From assembly GCA_014773175.1 (NCBI GenBank), contig VXCM01004991.1, positions 1 to 64,000 on the forward strand: a stretch of DNA of 64,000 nucleotides. Reading direction: 5' to 3'. How positions within the stretch are numbered: the stretch's first letter is position 1; every line of letters begins with the position of its first letter. The notes under the pieces are model-generated. The model was not told the DNA's origin and did not search any database. It worked only from the letters and a program-made list of their open reading frames with translations. The position numbers and the translations under genes were made by a program. Below are positions 63,301-64,000 of this stretch, one piece after another. The stretch comes from Lucifuga dentata (taxonomy: Eukaryota > Chordata > Actinopteri > Ophidiiformes > Bythitidae).

Positions 63301-64000
63301 GCTTCCACGGGTGCTGCCATGTTGAGTGATGTCATACTCAGTAAGTCGGGGTAGATCATTTTGGTCTGATTTTGGTCTGGTTCCCAGCTGGAACTCCGAC
63401 TTCAAATGCCATTCCAATGCATTTTTCCAAGTAAGAAGTCAGAAAAATCTGAGCTCCAAGACCTGTCGAACGCAGCATCTGAAAACACGGAAGTGTTAAT
63501 GATCACTAATGTATCCCTACGCTCTTCTCTCTGCAGATGATGTCACACATTAGCATGAATATCCCTCATTAGCTCATTAATTCTCCCTCATCCTTGACAT
63601 CATTCTGTCTTTCTCATCAGAGGAAAGAATGTGGAAGGATTCTGTTCACAGAATGAATTCTCAACTATTTGCTTCTTTTTCTGGTCTGAACTTCATGTGA
63701 AGTGAAGTTTCTGACAAAGCAGAAAAAAGACTCATATTGTTTTTTTCTAATCTCTTCTCTGTTTGTCTTCTCAGTCTTCAGCCTACAGGACCTGTGCTGC
63801 AGGGCCATCGTGTCGTGCACGCCCGTCCACCTCATCGACAAGCTCCCTCTGCCCGTGGCTATCAAGTCGCACCTGAAGTCCTTCTCCATGGCCAATGGCA
63901 TGAACGCCGTCATGATGCACGGACGCTCCTACTCACTGGCTAACCCGGCCAGTGGCTCCAAAGGTAACAGCCTGAAGCGCTCCAAATCCATCCGTCCCCC
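53875..64000 (+). CDS. rab40c: RAB40C, SOCS-box Rab GTPase (3' end off the window)
   Basis: Substrate adaptor of a Cullin-5 E3 ubiquitin ligase with an atypical Rab GTPase domain. Exons: 53875-54016, 57919-57979, 59440-59500, 59797-59874, 62301-62523, 63775 to the edge; frame continuous for 263 codons. The P-loop is GDSDVGKG (residues 21-28), with Gly in place of the Ser/Thr that binds magnesium. Switch II is WDTSGQGRF and the base-recognition site is GNRLHL instead of NKxD. These departures are, as far as I know, typical of the Rab40 family. The SOCS box follows: [20 protein letters not shown], then [19 protein letters not shown] with the LPLP Cullin-5 box. The last bases encode [11 protein letters not shown], so fewer than about 20 residues, including the expected C-terminal lipidation site, are missing. 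Adjacency to pigq supports the C paralogue over RAB40B. Confidence 0.93.
54017..57918. other. rab40c intron 1 (3.9 kb)
   Basis: No coding exon seen. It holds a (CA)n at 54434-54453, a local duplication of CATCATGTAAAAATGGT (about 54665-54707), and A/T homopolymers at 56548-56569 and 56733-56755. A less AT-rich stretch at 57170-57360 has an ORF of 62 codons without a recognised motif. Confidence 0.45.
58430..58840. repeat. Possible unclassified interspersed repeat in rab40c intron 2
   Basis: Begins near CAGTCATCCTCAAAGTCCAG, similar in style to hAT ends (CAGTGGTTCTCAAAG), and contains a less AT-rich minus-strand ORF of 154 codons (58816..58352) with no domain I recognise. No right-hand inverted end was identified. 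Confidence 0.25.
59760..59785 (+). repeat. (GT)n before rab40c exon 4
   Basis: Thirteen GT units ending 11 bases before the acceptor at 59797. Confidence 0.8.
60146..60310 (+). repeat. Poly-T with N, and (GT)n microsatellite
   Basis: Poly-T runs either side of the N at 60161, followed by about 22 GT units at 60267-60310, in rab40c intron 4. Confidence 0.8.
60743..61322 (+). mobile_element. TTAA MITE copy N (rab40c intron 4)
   Basis: TTAA at 60743-60746 and 61319-61322; ends AGGACCATACC and GGTATGGTCCT; complete centre; plus orientation. Confidence 0.85.
62692..62726 (+). repeat. Poly-T tract with a single N
   Basis: T runs flank the N at 62709 in rab40c intron 5. The length is unresolved. 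Confidence 0.7.
62901..63476. mobile_element. TIR element with ATGCTGCGTTC ends (rab40c intron 5)
   Basis: The left end ATGCTGCGTTC (62901-62911) and right end GAACGCAGCAT (63466-63476) are perfect 11-bp inverted repeats, with weaker complementarity further in (ACAGACCTCGGAAGTC against AGCTCCAAGACCTGT). The right third matches bases 1-188 of the window. About 576 bp, non-coding, no clear target-site duplication. Confidence 0.7.

Overview
The window is vertebrate nuclear DNA, almost certainly from a ray-finned (teleost) fish. Genes have small exons joined by GT-AG introns. Microsatellites are abundant ((CA)n, (CT)n, (GAAA)n), and introns are dotted with short non-autonomous DNA transposons. 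The encoded proteins are clear orthologues of known vertebrate genes. There is no operon structure, CRISPR array or phage-like content.

Layout: (1) 1-3.1 kb, minus strand: the first two coding exons of an unrecognised small secreted protein that runs off the left edge. (2) 5.7-20.6 kb, plus: ift70 (ttc30a, the zebrafish fleer gene), 19 coding exons, complete, 649 residues. (3) 22.1-27.6 kb, minus: the C16orf89 homologue, 8 exons, complete, 354 residues. (4) 28.7-34.4 kb, plus: alg1, interrupted by a 933-base N gap that hides its middle exons. (5) 34.6-37.25 kb, minus: eef2kmt (FAM86), 8 exons, complete, 327 residues. (6) 39.85-50.3 kb, plus: pigq, 13 exons, complete, 594 residues. (7) 52.6 kb to the right edge, plus: rab40c, 6 coding exons visible, lacking only the extreme C-terminus.

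Functionally the genes are housekeeping and trafficking genes: cilium building (ift70), two ER glycosylation steps (alg1 for N-glycans, pigq for GPI anchors), modification of elongation factor 2 (eef2kmt), a Rab/SOCS-box ubiquitin ligase adaptor (rab40c) and a secreted protein (C16orf89). They are neighbours by ancient synteny (human 16p13.3 carries C16orf89-ALG1-EEF2KMT and PIGQ-RAB40C) rather than by a shared pathway.

The main unexplained structure is a high-copy family of about 0.55 kb elements with roughly 85-bp terminal inverted repeats and TTAA target sites. At least 14 full, deleted or partial copies occur here, mostly in introns. One ends three bases before an alg1 exon and so forms most of its splice acceptor region. 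A hAT-type element with an 8-bp target duplication, a second inverted-repeat family (11-bp ATGCTGCGTTC ends), mariner and Tc1-like remnants and a non-LTR retrotransposon fragment are also present. Many isolated single-N positions are flanked by the same sequence on both sides. These look like unmerged contig overlaps, and one of them falsely duplicates the start of the last ift70 exon. I found no novel multi-gene system; the best leads are the transposon-derived acceptor, the X-box and UPR-like promoter motifs, a possible in-frame cassette exon in ift70, and several long inverted repeats.
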